Positions 1 through 8,652 are shown, numbered from the stretch's first letter. The stretch: DNA of 64,000 bases from JAAXIE01 sp965263155 (GCA_965263155.1 OZ253586.1:1302001-1366000); one strand, 5' to 3'. Translations and numbers: made by a program. The notes: generated from the letters alone by a model not told the origin.

Positions 1-1
1 G

Positions 2-274
2 AAGTTTGACGTCATGGCCTTGGCCGAGGACCTGCATGTGCCTCTGCTGGCCTTAGGCGGAAGTCGCGAGCGTCGCGCCCACCTGCGCGACGTAGCCCCG
101 CATCTAGCTGAGGCTGCGGTCAACAGCCCTCAGCGGGAGGCCAGAATCATCGAGGGGGCCAACCACTTCTACAAAGGCAAGATGGACGAGACCAGCGATG
201 TCATCCTGAAGTGGCTGTCGGACTTGATCCCGGTGCCAGTAGAGGCCGAAGAAGAAGCCCAGCCCGCTGGCTAG
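2..274 (+). CDS. alpha/beta hydrolase, C-terminal fragment cut by window start
   Basis: The reading frame is already open at the window edge (frame of base 2), so the gene starts upstream and only about 90 C-terminal residues are visible. They read like the last third of an alpha/beta-hydrolase: a strand with VPLLALGGS, then IIEGANHFYKGKMDE, where the His of GANHF would be the catalytic His of a Ser-Asp-His triad. The substrate cannot be judged from this part. The stop codon overlaps the last four bases of the convergent MFS gene. The family call rests on the GANHFY region and is moderately sure. Confidence 0.6.
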   Translation, partial: KFDVMALAEDLHVPLLALGGSRERRAHLRDVAPHLAEAAVNSPQREARIIEGANHFYKGKMDETSDVILKWLSDLIPVPVEAEEEAQPAG

Positions 275-1554
275 CTCGCGCGGCCTGCGGGTGCAGTCGG
301 GGTGCCTCGTGGCCTAGCACCCGTGTTCGGAGCAACCAAGGCTACGACCGTGCCCACCGCAAAGCTGCCGGCGCCGAAGTAGAACACGGCGTCCCAGTTC
401 CATCCGGCTAGCACGCCTGATATCAGCGACGCCCCGAAGCCCACGAAAGTCCCCACCCCCCACAGCAAGCCCACTGCGCTGCCTTCCAGCCCGTGTTCCG
501 CAGCCAAGTCCATCGCAGCCGCTTGGGTTAGCGAGTTGACCGAGAACAGGAAAGCTCCGAACAGCGCCACAGCCCCTGTGAAGCCGATTCCCTCGCCTAC
601 GGCAACCATCCACAACGGCGGGATCACCGAGGCGGCCATCACGAAGACGATCATCGGCTTGCGCCCAAACCGGTCAGACAACCAGCCTAGGATGGGACCC
701 GCAACGATTGCAAGGGCGGTGAAGAGCGCGACGTGGAACGCTATCCCTCCCGTGCCCATGCCGATTTCGTCCTTCAGGTAGAGGGGGATGCCCAGCAGCA
801 GGGCCCGGTCCCCCACGCCACGCACGGCGTTTACTGTTATCAGGCTGATCATCCCGCCACTACGCACGACGCCAGCCAACGGCACCCCCTTCCGCCTCAG
901 GTTGTAGCGGAAGGAGCGCAGATGCGGGGCGGGCAGCGGACCCCCCACGTTGCGCATGAAAACGAAAATCAACACCGCGATGATCGCGATCACAGGTACG
1001 CCCGTCATTACGACGCCCTGCCAGTTAAGCACTATCAGCAGCGCCCACACGATTATGGGTGCTACTGCCTCTCCAATATTCCCAGTGGAACGGTGCAGCG
1101 CCATGAACAGGCCACGACGTGTGGGATACATCAGCGAAAGCAGCGCCATGGCGGGGGGGTGCCATAGCGCGCTGCCCCCGGACGCCACCATGATGGATAT
1201 CATGATGATGAGATAGCTCGTGGAGAGACCCACCAGCAGGTACCCGATCCCCATCATGGCCATGGCCATCCACAGCACATGCCCCATCCGGTGCTGGAAC
1301 ATGTCTACCAGAAACCCAGTAGACATGGCCATGGTCCCTGCCGCCAGCGAACGCACCCCATCCAGAAGGAACGTCTGGAAGGGGGGCAGTCCCAGAGCCT
1401 CATGTATCTCCGTCAGCAACACCAAGAACCCGCGAGCATAGATATGCTCAATGGTGTGGGACCCGATGATGCTGCCCGCCCGCACCGAGTGTGGTGCCGG
1501 CCCCGTTGGCGCAGGACGCGCCAACCTGCCGGAGGGAACGGCTTGGCCTACCAA
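271..1554 (-). CDS. MFS transporter
   Basis: A 427-residue, strongly hydrophobic protein with about 11-12 predicted membrane helices in two halves. It fits the major facilitator superfamily: the second half contains GWLSDRFGRKP, the classical loop motif between helices of each half, and the first half has the weaker GFLVDMFQHRMG at the matching place. The substrate is unknown. The first ~25 residues are Pro/Ala/Arg-rich and unlike a transporter start, so initiation may be further in, near VRAGSIIG (about 1485). The gene is convergent with the preceding hydrolase, with a 4-bp stop overlap, and stands alone on its strand. Confidence 0.85.
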   Translation of the reverse strand: MVGQAVPSGRLARPAPTGPAPHSVRAGSIIGSHTIEHIYARGFLVLLTEIHEALGLPPFQTFLLDGVRSLAAGTMAMSTGFLVDMFQHRMGHVLWMAMAMMGIGYLLVGLSTSYLIIMISIMVASGGSALWHPPAMALLSLMYPTRRGLFMALHRSTGNIGEAVAPIIVWALLIVLNWQGVVMTGVPVIAIIAVLIFVFMRNVGGPLPAPHLRSFRYNLRRKGVPLAGVVRSGGMISLITVNAVRGVGDRALLLGIPLYLKDEIGMGTGGIAFHVALFTALAIVAGPILGWLSDRFGRKPMIVFVMAASVIPPLWMVAVGEGIGFTGAVALFGAFLFSVNSLTQAAAMDLAAEHGLEGSAVGLLWGVGTFVGFGASLISGVLAGWNWDAVFYFGAGSFAVGTVVALVAPNTGARPRGTPTAPAGRAS

Positions 1555-1701
1555 GAAAACCTCAGACTGGGGAAGGGGTGTGTCAGCGGCGGGGCTTGCG
1601 GACAGTCATGGTACATCGGGGGAGATTATAGCCCCAAGGGGGCGAAGCTACAAACACGGCTGCTTCATTCTTGATCGGATGCCCAGGCATGGTGCCAAAA
1701 A

Positions 1702-2552
1702 CTACCAATGGTCAAGAAGGTGACTTGCAATAGGGATAGCGCGGCTAGCGCCATTGGCGTTGCTGGCTGCGAAGAACAGCTCGAACATGGCTGAGCGTCC
1801 AGAGTTTGTGAATGTACGGGAAGTGGGTGCTACGCGATAGAAAACAGATTCCAATCGCTCCCTATATCGGGCTGCAATTTGCCTGTTGCCTCTAGGCCTT
1901 TCTTGTCGGGGCCCGTCGTCCAGAAATGAGAGTTGCCGGGAGACTTGGTAAAAGTTCTTCCAATACTCCCTACCTCCGAAGATCCGGTCAAGGGACCTGT
2001 CCCACCCCGGTAGAGGTAGGCCGGACGTGGGCATCATTCGGGTGACGGCACTCAGTGGAAATAGGATCCAGCAATCTATCTTCTGCGTTATAGCTAAGGA
2101 TGCAACTGTTGACCAAGAGACTTGGGTGGCGAAAGGGTCCAAGAACACTACCGCACGATCGAAGGCTCCTAAGCCATTGCAGATATCGGGGAGCGCATCG
2201 TTCGCGTCTTCATTGCGGACATCAATGTCTCGGTCGGCGTAGTCCTGCCGGAGGCTCAAGAGTGATCTTGAACGTTCGTAATTCTTTTCGATGAATATGA
2301 GCCTGTCAAAAGGCCTGTCAGTAACATCAATAGCTATTTTGGCTGATCCCTCCAAAAACAATTACGAAAGTCGCCGTACTCCTCTTCGCCATAAGCGCCA
2401 TTGGGTCGCCAAAATCCTTCTCCCGCAAAAGCGTCCACATACGTTAGCGTGAATGGTTGGTTCTTCAGGACGCTAGTATAGGCATTTAGATAGCCGGCGA
2501 GAATCTCGAGCTTCTGTTGTGTCCAGTCTCCCCCGAACGACGTTTGTGTCAT
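1702..2552 (-). pseudogene. three-Cys-motif partner protein (TcmP-like), frameshifted
   Basis: Two frames on the minus strand together make one TcmP-like protein of about 280 residues. The N-terminal part (2552 to about 2345) has GGDWTQQKLEILAGYLNAY and TLTYVDAFAGEG. The C-terminal part (from about 2361 down to 1702) continues FLEGSAKIAIDV and contains VVFLDPFATQVSW. The frames change at about 2345-2361, beside a run of five T on the minus strand. The start overlaps the stop of the upstream DUF5131 gene by 4 bp, so the two are translationally coupled. This could be a real frameshift, a programmed one, or an assembly error. TcmP proteins have a methyltransferase-like fold and occur next to Gp37/Gp68 proteins. 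Their role is unknown. Confidence 0.7.
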
Positions 2553-3313
2553 ACCAACCTACTAGCCACCACCGGCACCTGACGCCACAGTTCCCCATCG
2601 AGAAGGGCCGTATCGCCTCCACGCTTACCTCGCGCTCCACCAAGCTGCTTGAGAAAGAAAGACACCTCAGACTTCACACACTGGTCCCGAATACCCCTCG
2701 CCCACTCCAACTCCATCGGGCGGGCACAACGCCCACTCTCTCCCCCGACGATGACCCACTGGAGTGTACCGTCTTCCAGCCAAGGTGAAAGGTCGACACA
2801 TTCAAGTAGAGGCTCAGCCGATACGAAGCGCACGGGAGCGGGAAGGCGTCCTAGCACTGTGAGACGAGGCGCGTACTTGTGACTTTCGACGGATGTCCCA
2901 ATCCATACGTTGGCAGGCCAAGCATCGAACAACTCGGCGCCCTCCTGCTCCCACCAGCCCACGGCCCGCCCTGGACGCTTGGTCAGCACTTGGAACACAT
3001 GGCCCCTCTGCGTCGATGCTTCCTGCATGACCTCAAAGACTTCTGAGATAAAGGAGTAGGGCACATCAGGGTGGAAGAGGTCGCTCATGCTGTTGACGAA
3101 GACGCGCTTGGGCTTGCGCCAAGTCAGTGGGAGGTTTAGCCGTTCCGGCAGCAGGCGAACGTCACCGGGTGCAGTTTCGTACCCTGGAACACCCATGCCC
3201 TTGAGGCGCGGATAGAGTGCGTACATGTAACAGTGGTCGCAACCGGGCGACACCCGCGTACACCCGGTCACCGGGTTCCAAGTCTCGTCTGTCCATTCAA
3301 TCTCTGAAGCCAT
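2549..3313 (-). CDS. phage Gp37/Gp68 family protein (DUF5131), three-Cys-motif protein
   Basis: A 254-residue protein beginning MASEIEWTDETWNPVTGC. The three Cys that name the neighbouring partner family are C18, C25 and C28 (GC-x6-C-x2-C), which resembles a radical-SAM-like CxxxCxxC variant or a metal site. Later motifs such as NSMSDLFHPDVP, QVLTKRPGRA and ESGRCARPMELEWAR are typical of DUF5131. The family occurs in phages and mobile regions next to TcmP, as here, where the following gene overlaps by 4 bp. The biochemical function is not established. The start ATG follows a GGGAG ribosome-binding site. The pair is isolated from its neighbours and is probably an accessory insertion. Confidence 0.85.
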   Translation of the reverse strand: MASEIEWTDETWNPVTGCTRVSPGCDHCYMYALYPRLKGMGVPGYETAPGDVRLLPERLNLPLTWRKPKRVFVNSMSDLFHPDVPYSFISEVFEVMQEASTQRGHVFQVLTKRPGRAVGWWEQEGAELFDAWPANVWIGTSVESHKYAPRLTVLGRLPAPVRFVSAEPLLECVDLSPWLEDGTLQWVIVGGESGRCARPMELEWARGIRDQCVKSEVSFFLKQLGGARGKRGGDTALLDGELWRQVPVVASRLV

Positions 3314-3460
3314 CTCCCGCCCCTACCTTTGCTAACCCCACCCTATCAATGAGAGCGTAGCTTCTGCTAGCTATAACATTATCTGCATCTTACCGGTTCA
3401 TCAGTCAATAAGCAGATGTCATGGGGAGACCGTAGCTAAAGCCACCCTAATCCCACCTGC

Positions 3461-3466
3461 TATAAT
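3461..3466 (+). promoter_or_regulatory. -10 box (TATAAT), probably leaderless promoter
   Basis: A perfect TATAAT lies so that the expected transcription start, about 7 bases after its last base, falls exactly on the ATG of the CcdA-like gene at 3473. No Shine-Dalgarno sequence fits between them. No clear -35 element is visible. This is the arrangement of a leaderless mRNA. Confidence 0.55.
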
Positions 3467-3472
3467 TGAACT

Positions 3473-4282
3473 ATGGCGAGAACACAGCAGGCATCGACAA
3501 CTGCCTCCGACACCGGCGCACGGTTGTTGCGCGCATTCGTCATCTCCCTAGCAGTGACGGCTGGCTTTGTGCTGCTCTTTGGCGCCATTGGGGTGGCCAT
3601 TACCGCCGGGGCCCAACTGGCGGGCGGGGCAATCGCCTGGATAGGCTTGGTCATCGGCGCGTTCCTGACACTGTTGGGAGTGTGGCTGCTGCTTGGCAGG
3701 AGCAAGCTCTACGTTGGCGTGGCCCAGCGGATGTCTGCCCGCATCAGCCTGTCGGGCAAGAACAAGATCGTCTCGTTCTTCCTGTTTGGGATCGCCTACG
3801 CTTTGGTGTCCCTCAGCTGCACCTTCCCCATCTTCTCCCTAGCGGTGGGACTGAGCCTGACTTCCGGTGACTACCTAGACGGGTTGGCCCAATTCCTCGC
3901 GTATTCTCTGGGGATGGGCTTGGTACTCACCGCCCTGACCCTTGCCATGGCAGTCTTCAAGGGTGCGGTGGTGCGCAAGGTGCGGGCCGTAATGCCGATC
4001 GTGGAGCGGGTCAGCCCTGTGTTGGTGACGCTGGCAGGGCTGTTCATCGTGTACTACTGGCTCGGTATCGGAGGCTTGGGACCTGAGTGGCTGCACATCG
4101 GGTTCCTCAACAACATCGTTGAAGGGACCTTGGGGAGCACCACCAACGAGGCGACAAGCGCCGCCACAACAATCCCGGTGTACTCGTTGGCGGCCGGTAT
4201 GCTGGCGACCATCAACCCCTGTGGCTTTGCCCTGCTGCCTGCCTACCTCTCCCTGTACCTGTCGGGAGAGGACGCGCCCTAG
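3473..4282 (+). CDS. ccdA: CcdA/DsbD-type thiol-disulfide transporter, helix order apparently circularly permuted
   Basis: CcdA proteins carry electrons across the membrane to reduce apocytochrome c and other periplasmic thiols. They use two Cys in six helices: one in NPCGFALLPAYL of helix 1, and one in S(L)xCT of helix 4. Both motifs are present in these 269 residues but in swapped order. The protein opens with what is normally helix 2 (FVISLAVTAGFVLLFGAIG), passes SLSCTFPIF at about residue 117, and ends with AAGMLATINPCGFALLPAYL at its extreme C terminus. The break falls in the normal helix 1-2 loop, and with six helices the topology stays consistent, with both ends cytoplasmic. No second copy of helix 1 lies upstream. 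The ccm genes are some 33 kb away in this window. Confidence 0.85.
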   Translation: MARTQQASTTASDTGARLLRAFVISLAVTAGFVLLFGAIGVAITAGAQLAGGAIAWIGLVIGAFLTLLGVWLLLGRSKLYVGVAQRMSARISLSGKNKIVSFFLFGIAYALVSLSCTFPIFSLAVGLSLTSGDYLDGLAQFLAYSLGMGLVLTALTLAMAVFKGAVVRKVRAVMPIVERVSPVLVTLAGLFIVYYWLGIGGLGPEWLHIGFLNNIVEGTLGSTTNEATSAATTIPVYSLAAGMLATINPCGFALLPAYLSLYLSGEDAP

Positions 4283-4303
4283 CCCCGCCCCGGTCGAGCG
4301 AGC

Positions 4304-5203
4304 CTACCGCAGCTCTTTGGGGAGCACGAAGGTCACGTTCTCGTCGATCTCCGACATGCTGCTCACATCGTCAGGCTCCAGCTTCTCGATCACGGCATCT
4401 ACCAGCACTTCTGGTGTGGACGCCCCCGATGTAATGCCCACGCGAGAGAACTGCCGCACCCGCTCCAAGTCGAGTTCCTCGGGGCCATTTATCAGGTAGG
4501 CGGGTACCCCCTGCGCTGCGGCCACCTCTCGGAGCCGGTTGCAGTTGGAGCTGTTTTCCGCACCTATGACCAGCACCACGTCCACCTTCTCGGCTAGGGC
4601 CTTCACTGCCACTTGGCGGTTGGTGGTGGCGTAGCAGATGTCGTTCCGGATGAGCACATTGGAGAAGCGCCGCTGTATGTCGGCCACCGCGTCCTCGGTG
4701 TCATCGACTGAGAGGGTGGTCTGGGTCAGCACGGCCACAGGCGTTTCGGGGTCCCAGTCGGGCAGGTCGATCTTCTCGCGGTTGTCTACGAGGGCCATGC
4801 TGGCTTGGCCCATAGTGCCCCGTACCTCCTGATGGTCTCGGTGGCCTACCAGCAGGATACGTCGCCCGTCGCGGTCGTACTTGGCAGCCTCGTTATGCAC
4901 CCGCGTTACCAATGGGCAGGTGGCGTCGATGACGGTGAGGCCTCGCTCCTCCGCCTGCCGGAAGTCCTCCGGGGGCGACCCGTGGGCAGAGAAGACAACC
5001 ACCGATCCCTCCGGAATCTCGTTGACCTCCTCCACCGTTACGGCCCCCTTGCGCTCCAGAGACGCAACCACGTAGGGGTTGTGGACGATCTGGTGCTTGA
5101 CATAAACCGGAGCGCCGAACCTCTTCAGGCATAGGTCCACCACCTCGACGGCGCGTACTACACCGGCGCAGAAACCGCGTGGGGAAGTCAGGATAACCTG
5201 CAT
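4304..5203 (-). CDS. ispH: 4-hydroxy-3-methylbut-2-enyl diphosphate reductase
   Basis: IspH catalyses the last step of the MEP isoprenoid pathway, reducing HMBPP to IPP and DMAPP with an unusual [4Fe-4S] cluster. The 299-residue length is normal. The three cluster cysteines are visible: C12 in SPRGFCAGV, C96 in DATCPLVTRVH and C190 in DICYATTNRQ. The catalytic Glu is E126 in HQEVRGTMGQ, and substrate-binding His residues include the one in KHQIVHNPYVV. The start ATG follows an AGGAGGCG-type site. The gene is convergent with the ccdA-like gene and divergent from the aminotransferase. The identification is secure. Confidence 0.97.
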   Translation of the reverse strand: MQVILTSPRGFCAGVVRAVEVVDLCLKRFGAPVYVKHQIVHNPYVVASLERKGAVTVEEVNEIPEGSVVVFSAHGSPPEDFRQAEERGLTVIDATCPLVTRVHNEAAKYDRDGRRILLVGHRDHQEVRGTMGQASMALVDNREKIDLPDWDPETPVAVLTQTTLSVDDTEDAVADIQRRFSNVLIRNDICYATTNRQVAVKALAEKVDVVLVIGAENSSNCNRLREVAAAQGVPAYLINGPEELDLERVRQFSRVGITSGASTPEVLVDAVIEKLEPDDVSSMSEIDENVTFVLPKELR

Positions 5204-5398
5204 CTGACGCCTCCTAGCCCCAATACAAACGGGGCATTTCTAGGCGGATTATACCAAAACCCCGGTTGGCCCTCCGGTTAACACTACCCCCGTAGCTTGT
5301 TAGTGCTGGCCACTTCACTTATGATTGTGCCGTCTCGGCAGGCTCCTGCCAAGGCAAGCCTGCTAGTGGGCGACGCTTCAACGGGAAAGGAAGAGGCC

Positions 5399-6730
5399 AT
5401 GACTATCCTGCAAGATTACATGGACAAGCATCAAGGTTCAGCGCAGAAGTACCAAGAAGCGCTGGGTCAATTCCCGTCGGGAGTGACCCACGACAATCGG
5501 TTTGCGTCTCCCTTCCCCCTGTATGTCACCCACGGCCAAGGCGCCCTCAAGTGGGACGTGGACGGCAATGAGTATGTCGACTACGTGATGGGGCACGGTG
5601 CCCTGTTGCTGGGCCACTCTCATCCGGCGGTAGTCGCTGCTGTCAGTGAACAGATGACGAAGGGTACTCATCTAGGGGCCAACACCGAACAGGAGGTCCG
5701 CTGGGCCGACGCTATCAAGGCCCTGATGCCCTACGTGGAAAAGATGCGCTTCCACAGCTCTGGCACCGAGGCCACGCTCATGGCCTTCCGGCTGGCCCGC
5801 GCCTTCACCGGCAAGACCAAAATCATCAAGCTGCAAGACCACTTCCACGGCTGGCACGACTACGCCATGGCCGGCTCCGACCGGGGTGCTCCCGGCATAC
5901 CCGCCAGCGTATGGGAGTCAATGATCATAATCCCCGCAGGCGACTTGGGGGCTGTGCAACGGGCCTTGGAATCCGACGACGACATCGCCGGACTGGTGCT
6001 GGAACCCACTGGTGCCCACTTCGGCCAACTCCCCCTTGATCTGCCCGACTACCTGTTGGGCCTGCGGGAACTGACCGCCAAGCATGGCGTTCTGCTGATC
6101 ATGGACGAGGTGGTTACCGGCTTCCGCATCGCGCCGGGAGGCGTGCAGACTCTCCATGGAGTCCGTCCCGACCTGACCACGCTGGCCAAGGTTGCCGCTG
6201 GCGGGCTGCCCGGCGGGGCCGTCGCAGGGCGCGCCGATATCGTCGACATGATGGCCTTCACCGGCGATGCGGCCCATGATAGCGCCAACCGCGTGTACCA
6301 CCCCGGCACCTTCAACGCTAACCCGCTATCGGCAGCAGCGGGCTACACCTGCTTGGAGCTTCTGGCCCAAGGAAACATAAATGAACAGGCCAACGCCATG
6401 GCCGATCGGCTGAAGACAGGCATGAACGCTATTCTGTCGAAGAATGAAGTGGCCGGACATGCCCACGGTATCGCCTCCATCGTGCAACTGGTGATGGCCG
6501 ACTGCGATTGCGACCGCGTCATCTGCACCATGCCCCACTCAGAAATTAAACAGGCTATCGCTGCCCCTAAGGTGACGGCATTGAAGCGCTCTCTGCAGAA
6601 CAACGGGGTCGACATAATGGGACGCAGCGCCTTGCTGGTGTCGGGAGTTCACACCGAGGAGCAGATTGACCGCACCCTCGAGTCCTTCGAGCGCACCCTC
6701 GGCGAAATGCGCGCTGAGGACGCCATCTAG
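5399..6730 (+). CDS. class III aminotransferase, glutamate-1-semialdehyde aminomutase-like
   Basis: A 443-residue PLP enzyme of the class III (GSAM-like) fold. Visible are GHGALLLGHSHP, the phosphate-binding HSSGTEATLMAFRLAR, the Asp of IMDEVVTGFR (about D236) and the PLP lysine in TTLAKVAAGGLPGG (about K264). C-terminally PGTFNANPLSAAAG matches the family. It may be a true HemL (heme biosynthesis) or one of the many GSAM-like aminotransferases acting on amino-alcohols. The extra C-terminal segment (HSEIKQAIAAPKVTALKRS) and weak HemL signature favour the latter. The frame is open 34 codons upstream, but ATG 5399 has the GGAAAGGAAGAGG ribosome-binding site and matches family N termini. Confidence 0.85.
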   Translation: MTILQDYMDKHQGSAQKYQEALGQFPSGVTHDNRFASPFPLYVTHGQGALKWDVDGNEYVDYVMGHGALLLGHSHPAVVAAVSEQMTKGTHLGANTEQEVRWADAIKALMPYVEKMRFHSSGTEATLMAFRLARAFTGKTKIIKLQDHFHGWHDYAMAGSDRGAPGIPASVWESMIIIPAGDLGAVQRALESDDDIAGLVLEPTGAHFGQLPLDLPDYLLGLRELTAKHGVLLIMDEVVTGFRIAPGGVQTLHGVRPDLTTLAKVAAGGLPGGAVAGRADIVDMMAFTGDAAHDSANRVYHPGTFNANPLSAAAGYTCLELLAQGNINEQANAMADRLKTGMNAILSKNEVAGHAHGIASIVQLVMADCDCDRVICTMPHSEIKQAIAAPKVTALKRSLQNNGVDIMGRSALLVSGVHTEEQIDRTLESFERTLGEMRAEDAI

Positions 6731-6764
6731 GCCAGAGCCCAGGATCGAAGAAGGGAACGACACA

Positions 6765-7193
6765 ATGGGCACGATCGACGAGCTTCAGCAGGCGTATGTC
6801 AGCTTGGACCACCGTATCGAGACTCGGGACGAGTCCCAGATCGAGGCCGCCTGCCTGCTGTCCTTCGGCTACGACTACCCGGATCAGCCGGTGCAAGTTT
6901 CCATCGACACCGAGGAGTTCACCGCCGTTTGTCCTTGGACCGGCCTGCCTGACTACGGCACCCTGACCATCACCTACACTCCGCACCTCAGGTGCATCGA
7001 ACTAAAGTCGCTGAAGTATTACCTGCTTTCCTACCGCGATGTTGGCATAGTGCAGGAACACGCCGCCAACCGTATCCTCAACGATTTGGTGCAGACCTGC
7101 CAGCCCAATCGTATGAGGGTGGATTTGGACTACAAGACGCGCGGGGGCATCCACACGTCAGTCAGCGTCGAATATCCCACACCAGTGGCCTGA
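6765..7193 (+). CDS. queF: preQ1 synthase (7-cyano-7-deazaguanine reductase)
   Basis: QueF reduces preQ0 nitrile to preQ1 amine with NADPH, in queuosine biosynthesis. The 142-residue protein is the short, single-domain (YkvM-type) form. The nucleophilic Cys is C56 in EEFTAVCPWTG, with the catalytic Asp in LPDYGTL (about D63). The QueF signature E-(S/L)-K-S-hyd-K is seen as ELKSLKYYLLSYR. The start at ATG 6765 is chosen because the family begins shortly before the ETRDESQ region and a GAAGAAGGG site lies just upstream. queC follows 10 bp later, so the two form a pathway pair. queD and queE are not in the window. Confidence 0.95.
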   Translation: MGTIDELQQAYVSLDHRIETRDESQIEAACLLSFGYDYPDQPVQVSIDTEEFTAVCPWTGLPDYGTLTITYTPHLRCIELKSLKYYLLSYRDVGIVQEHAANRILNDLVQTCQPNRMRVDLDYKTRGGIHTSVSVEYPTPVA

Positions 7194-7203
7194 CGTAAAA
7201 ACT

Positions 7204-7956
7204 ATGCCCAGCTACGGCGTAACCCTGCTTTCCGGCGGTCTCGACTCCACCACCGTCAGCGCCTACGCGCGCCAGCATGTGGACCGCCTCACCGCCCTCA
7301 CCTTTCTCTATGGCCAGACCCACAGCAAGGAGACGCGTTGTGCTGAAGAGGTGGCCGCCAACCTGAGACTCAACCAAGTCCTGGTGGATATCTCGTTCCT
7401 GCGTGACGTTGCATGGTACTCAGCCCTCACCAACCCCGACATGTTCCCCACTCCCAAGGACCGGTCGACCCGCGAGATGGGTGCCTCCATCCCCATCACC
7501 TACGTCCCCCTGCGCAACACCCTCTTCCTCACCCTAGCGGGAGCTTACTTGGAGAGCGAGGCGCTGAAGGGGATCGAGATGGAGGGGCGCGACCCTGCCG
7601 ACGTGGAAGCGCACATCTACATCGCCCCCAACGCCATCGACTACTCCGGCTACCCTGACTGCCGACCCCAGTTCTACGCTGAGGCCCAGCGCACGCTGCT
7701 GGAAGGCAGCAAATTGTGGCACCAGTACGGCGTGGTCATGGAGGTCCACACCCCCATCATCCACATGTCCAAGCGGGATATCATCAATTGGGCGGTGGAG
7801 CTGAATGCCCCCTTGCACCTGACCTGGAGCTGCTATGAAGGCGGCGAAATGCCCTGTGGTCGCTGCGACAGTTGCCAACTAAGGGCCAAGGGGTTCGAGG
7901 AGGCGGGAGTCGGCGACCCTCTGCTGGAACGGCTGCGCACTGACATTGGCCCATAG
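7204..7956 (+). CDS. queC: 7-cyano-7-deazaguanine synthase
   Basis: QueC converts 7-carboxy-7-deazaguanine to preQ0 using ATP and ammonia. The PP-loop SGGLDS at residues 10-15 binds ATP. The C-terminal zinc site is complete: C210, C218, C221 and C224 in CYEGGEMPCGRCDSC. Internal motifs YVPLRNTLFLTLAGA and DCRPQFY are typical of the family. At 250 residues it is slightly longer than average. It lies 10 bp behind queF on the same strand and is probably co-transcribed. The pair makes preQ0 and then preQ1 for tRNA queuosine. Confidence 0.95.
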   Translation: MPSYGVTLLSGGLDSTTVSAYARQHVDRLTALTFLYGQTHSKETRCAEEVAANLRLNQVLVDISFLRDVAWYSALTNPDMFPTPKDRSTREMGASIPITYVPLRNTLFLTLAGAYLESEALKGIEMEGRDPADVEAHIYIAPNAIDYSGYPDCRPQFYAEAQRTLLEGSKLWHQYGVVMEVHTPIIHMSKRDIINWAVELNAPLHLTWSCYEGGEMPCGRCDSCQLRAKGFEEAGVGDPLLERLRTDIGP

Positions 7957-7992
7957 GCGAGGATAGGTCCGGGTGGTAGCGTCGGCCCCGAT

Positions 7993-8247
7993 ATGGCTAC
8001 CGAACAGGAATCAACGGCTCAATCTGACACACATACGCGATGTGCCTCCATCGCCGAGTTGCGAGGTGCCGTTGGGCGTATCGAAGGTACTGTCAATGCT
8101 CTGGTCGAGGGTCAACGGCAACTGATTGACGGTCAACGGCAGATCAATCAGCGCATCGACCGCGTCAACTTCGCCGGTGGCGTCGCTGCAGCGACGCTAG
8201 CGTCCGCAATTGTCGGGGGTCTCGTAGCTGTAGCCACCCTAGCCTGA
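7993..8247 (+). CDS. small coiled-coil protein with C-terminal membrane anchor
   Basis: An 84-residue protein not assigned to a named family. A polar N terminus is followed by a heptad-like stretch (ELRGAVGRIEGTVNALVEGQRQLIDGQRQINQRIDRV, about residues 22-58) that should form a short coiled coil with a repeated GQRQ(L/I). The last ~25 residues (VAAATLASAIVGGLVAVATLA) look like a single tail anchor. A second, broken copy lies at 8365-8652, so the gene was duplicated with part of the neighbouring Rieske gene. It lies 36 bp after queC and may share its transcript. The function is unknown. Confidence 0.6.
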   Translation: MATEQESTAQSDTHTRCASIAELRGAVGRIEGTVNALVEGQRQLIDGQRQINQRIDRVNFAGGVAAATLASAIVGGLVAVATLA

Positions 8248-8290
8248 CGGACGGCCTGTCCGGCCTGTTAGCAGGTCCGTTTCCTGTGTG

Positions 8291-8343
8291 GGTCCCACCA
8301 GTATATCGTTGCCTTCCATTCGCACGGGGTAGAGAGTCAGCAC
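8291..8343 (-). pseudogene. remnant of Rieske gene 3' end (tandem duplication scar)
   Basis: On the minus strand this stretch encodes LTLYPVRMEGNDILVGP, matching the last residues of the intact Rieske protein (VPVYPVRIEGDDILVGPA at 8695-8745). The offset between the two is about 405 bp, the same as that between the ends of the two coiled-coil gene copies. It is therefore the left copy of a duplicated segment and not a gene in itself. Confidence 0.75.
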
Positions 8344-8364
8344 GGGCCTATCATTTGTAGTGCT

Positions 8365-8652
8365 ATGACAAATCGTCCCGAGCCAACTTCTCAAAGCGAC
8401 ACCAATGCCCTGTGGGCAGGCATTACCTAGTTGCACAGTTCGGTGGCCCGAATCGAGGGATCAGTCGGTCGGCTTGAAGGGCCGTCAACGCTCTCCTGTC
8501 AGCACTCTGATCGGAGTCAACGGCAACTCATCGAGGGCCAACACCAACTCAACCAGCGAATCGATCGCGTCATCGTGGTGAGCGTTACCGCTGGGGCCAC
8601 TCTGACCGCCGCCATGATTGGCGGCCTTGTAGCCATTGCCATTCTTGGCTGA
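8365..8652 (+). pseudogene. second copy of coiled-coil/tail-anchor gene, in-frame TAG
   Basis: From ATG 8365 the frame reads MTNRPEPTSQSDTNALWAGIT and then meets a TAG at 8428. After the stop the same frame continues SSVARIEGSVGRLEG, QLIEGQHQLNQRIDRV and a hydrophobic tail TAAMIGGLVAIAILG. The whole stretch parallels the intact gene at 7993-8247 residue by residue. A TTG directly after the stop could permit a re-start, but it has no ribosome-binding site. It is most likely a nonsense-inactivated duplicate. Confidence 0.7.

Noticed and set aside
6765..7956. preQ1 riboswitch upstream of queF-queC
   Set aside because: The gap before queF is only 34 bases and shows no H-type pseudoknot pattern or A-rich tail.
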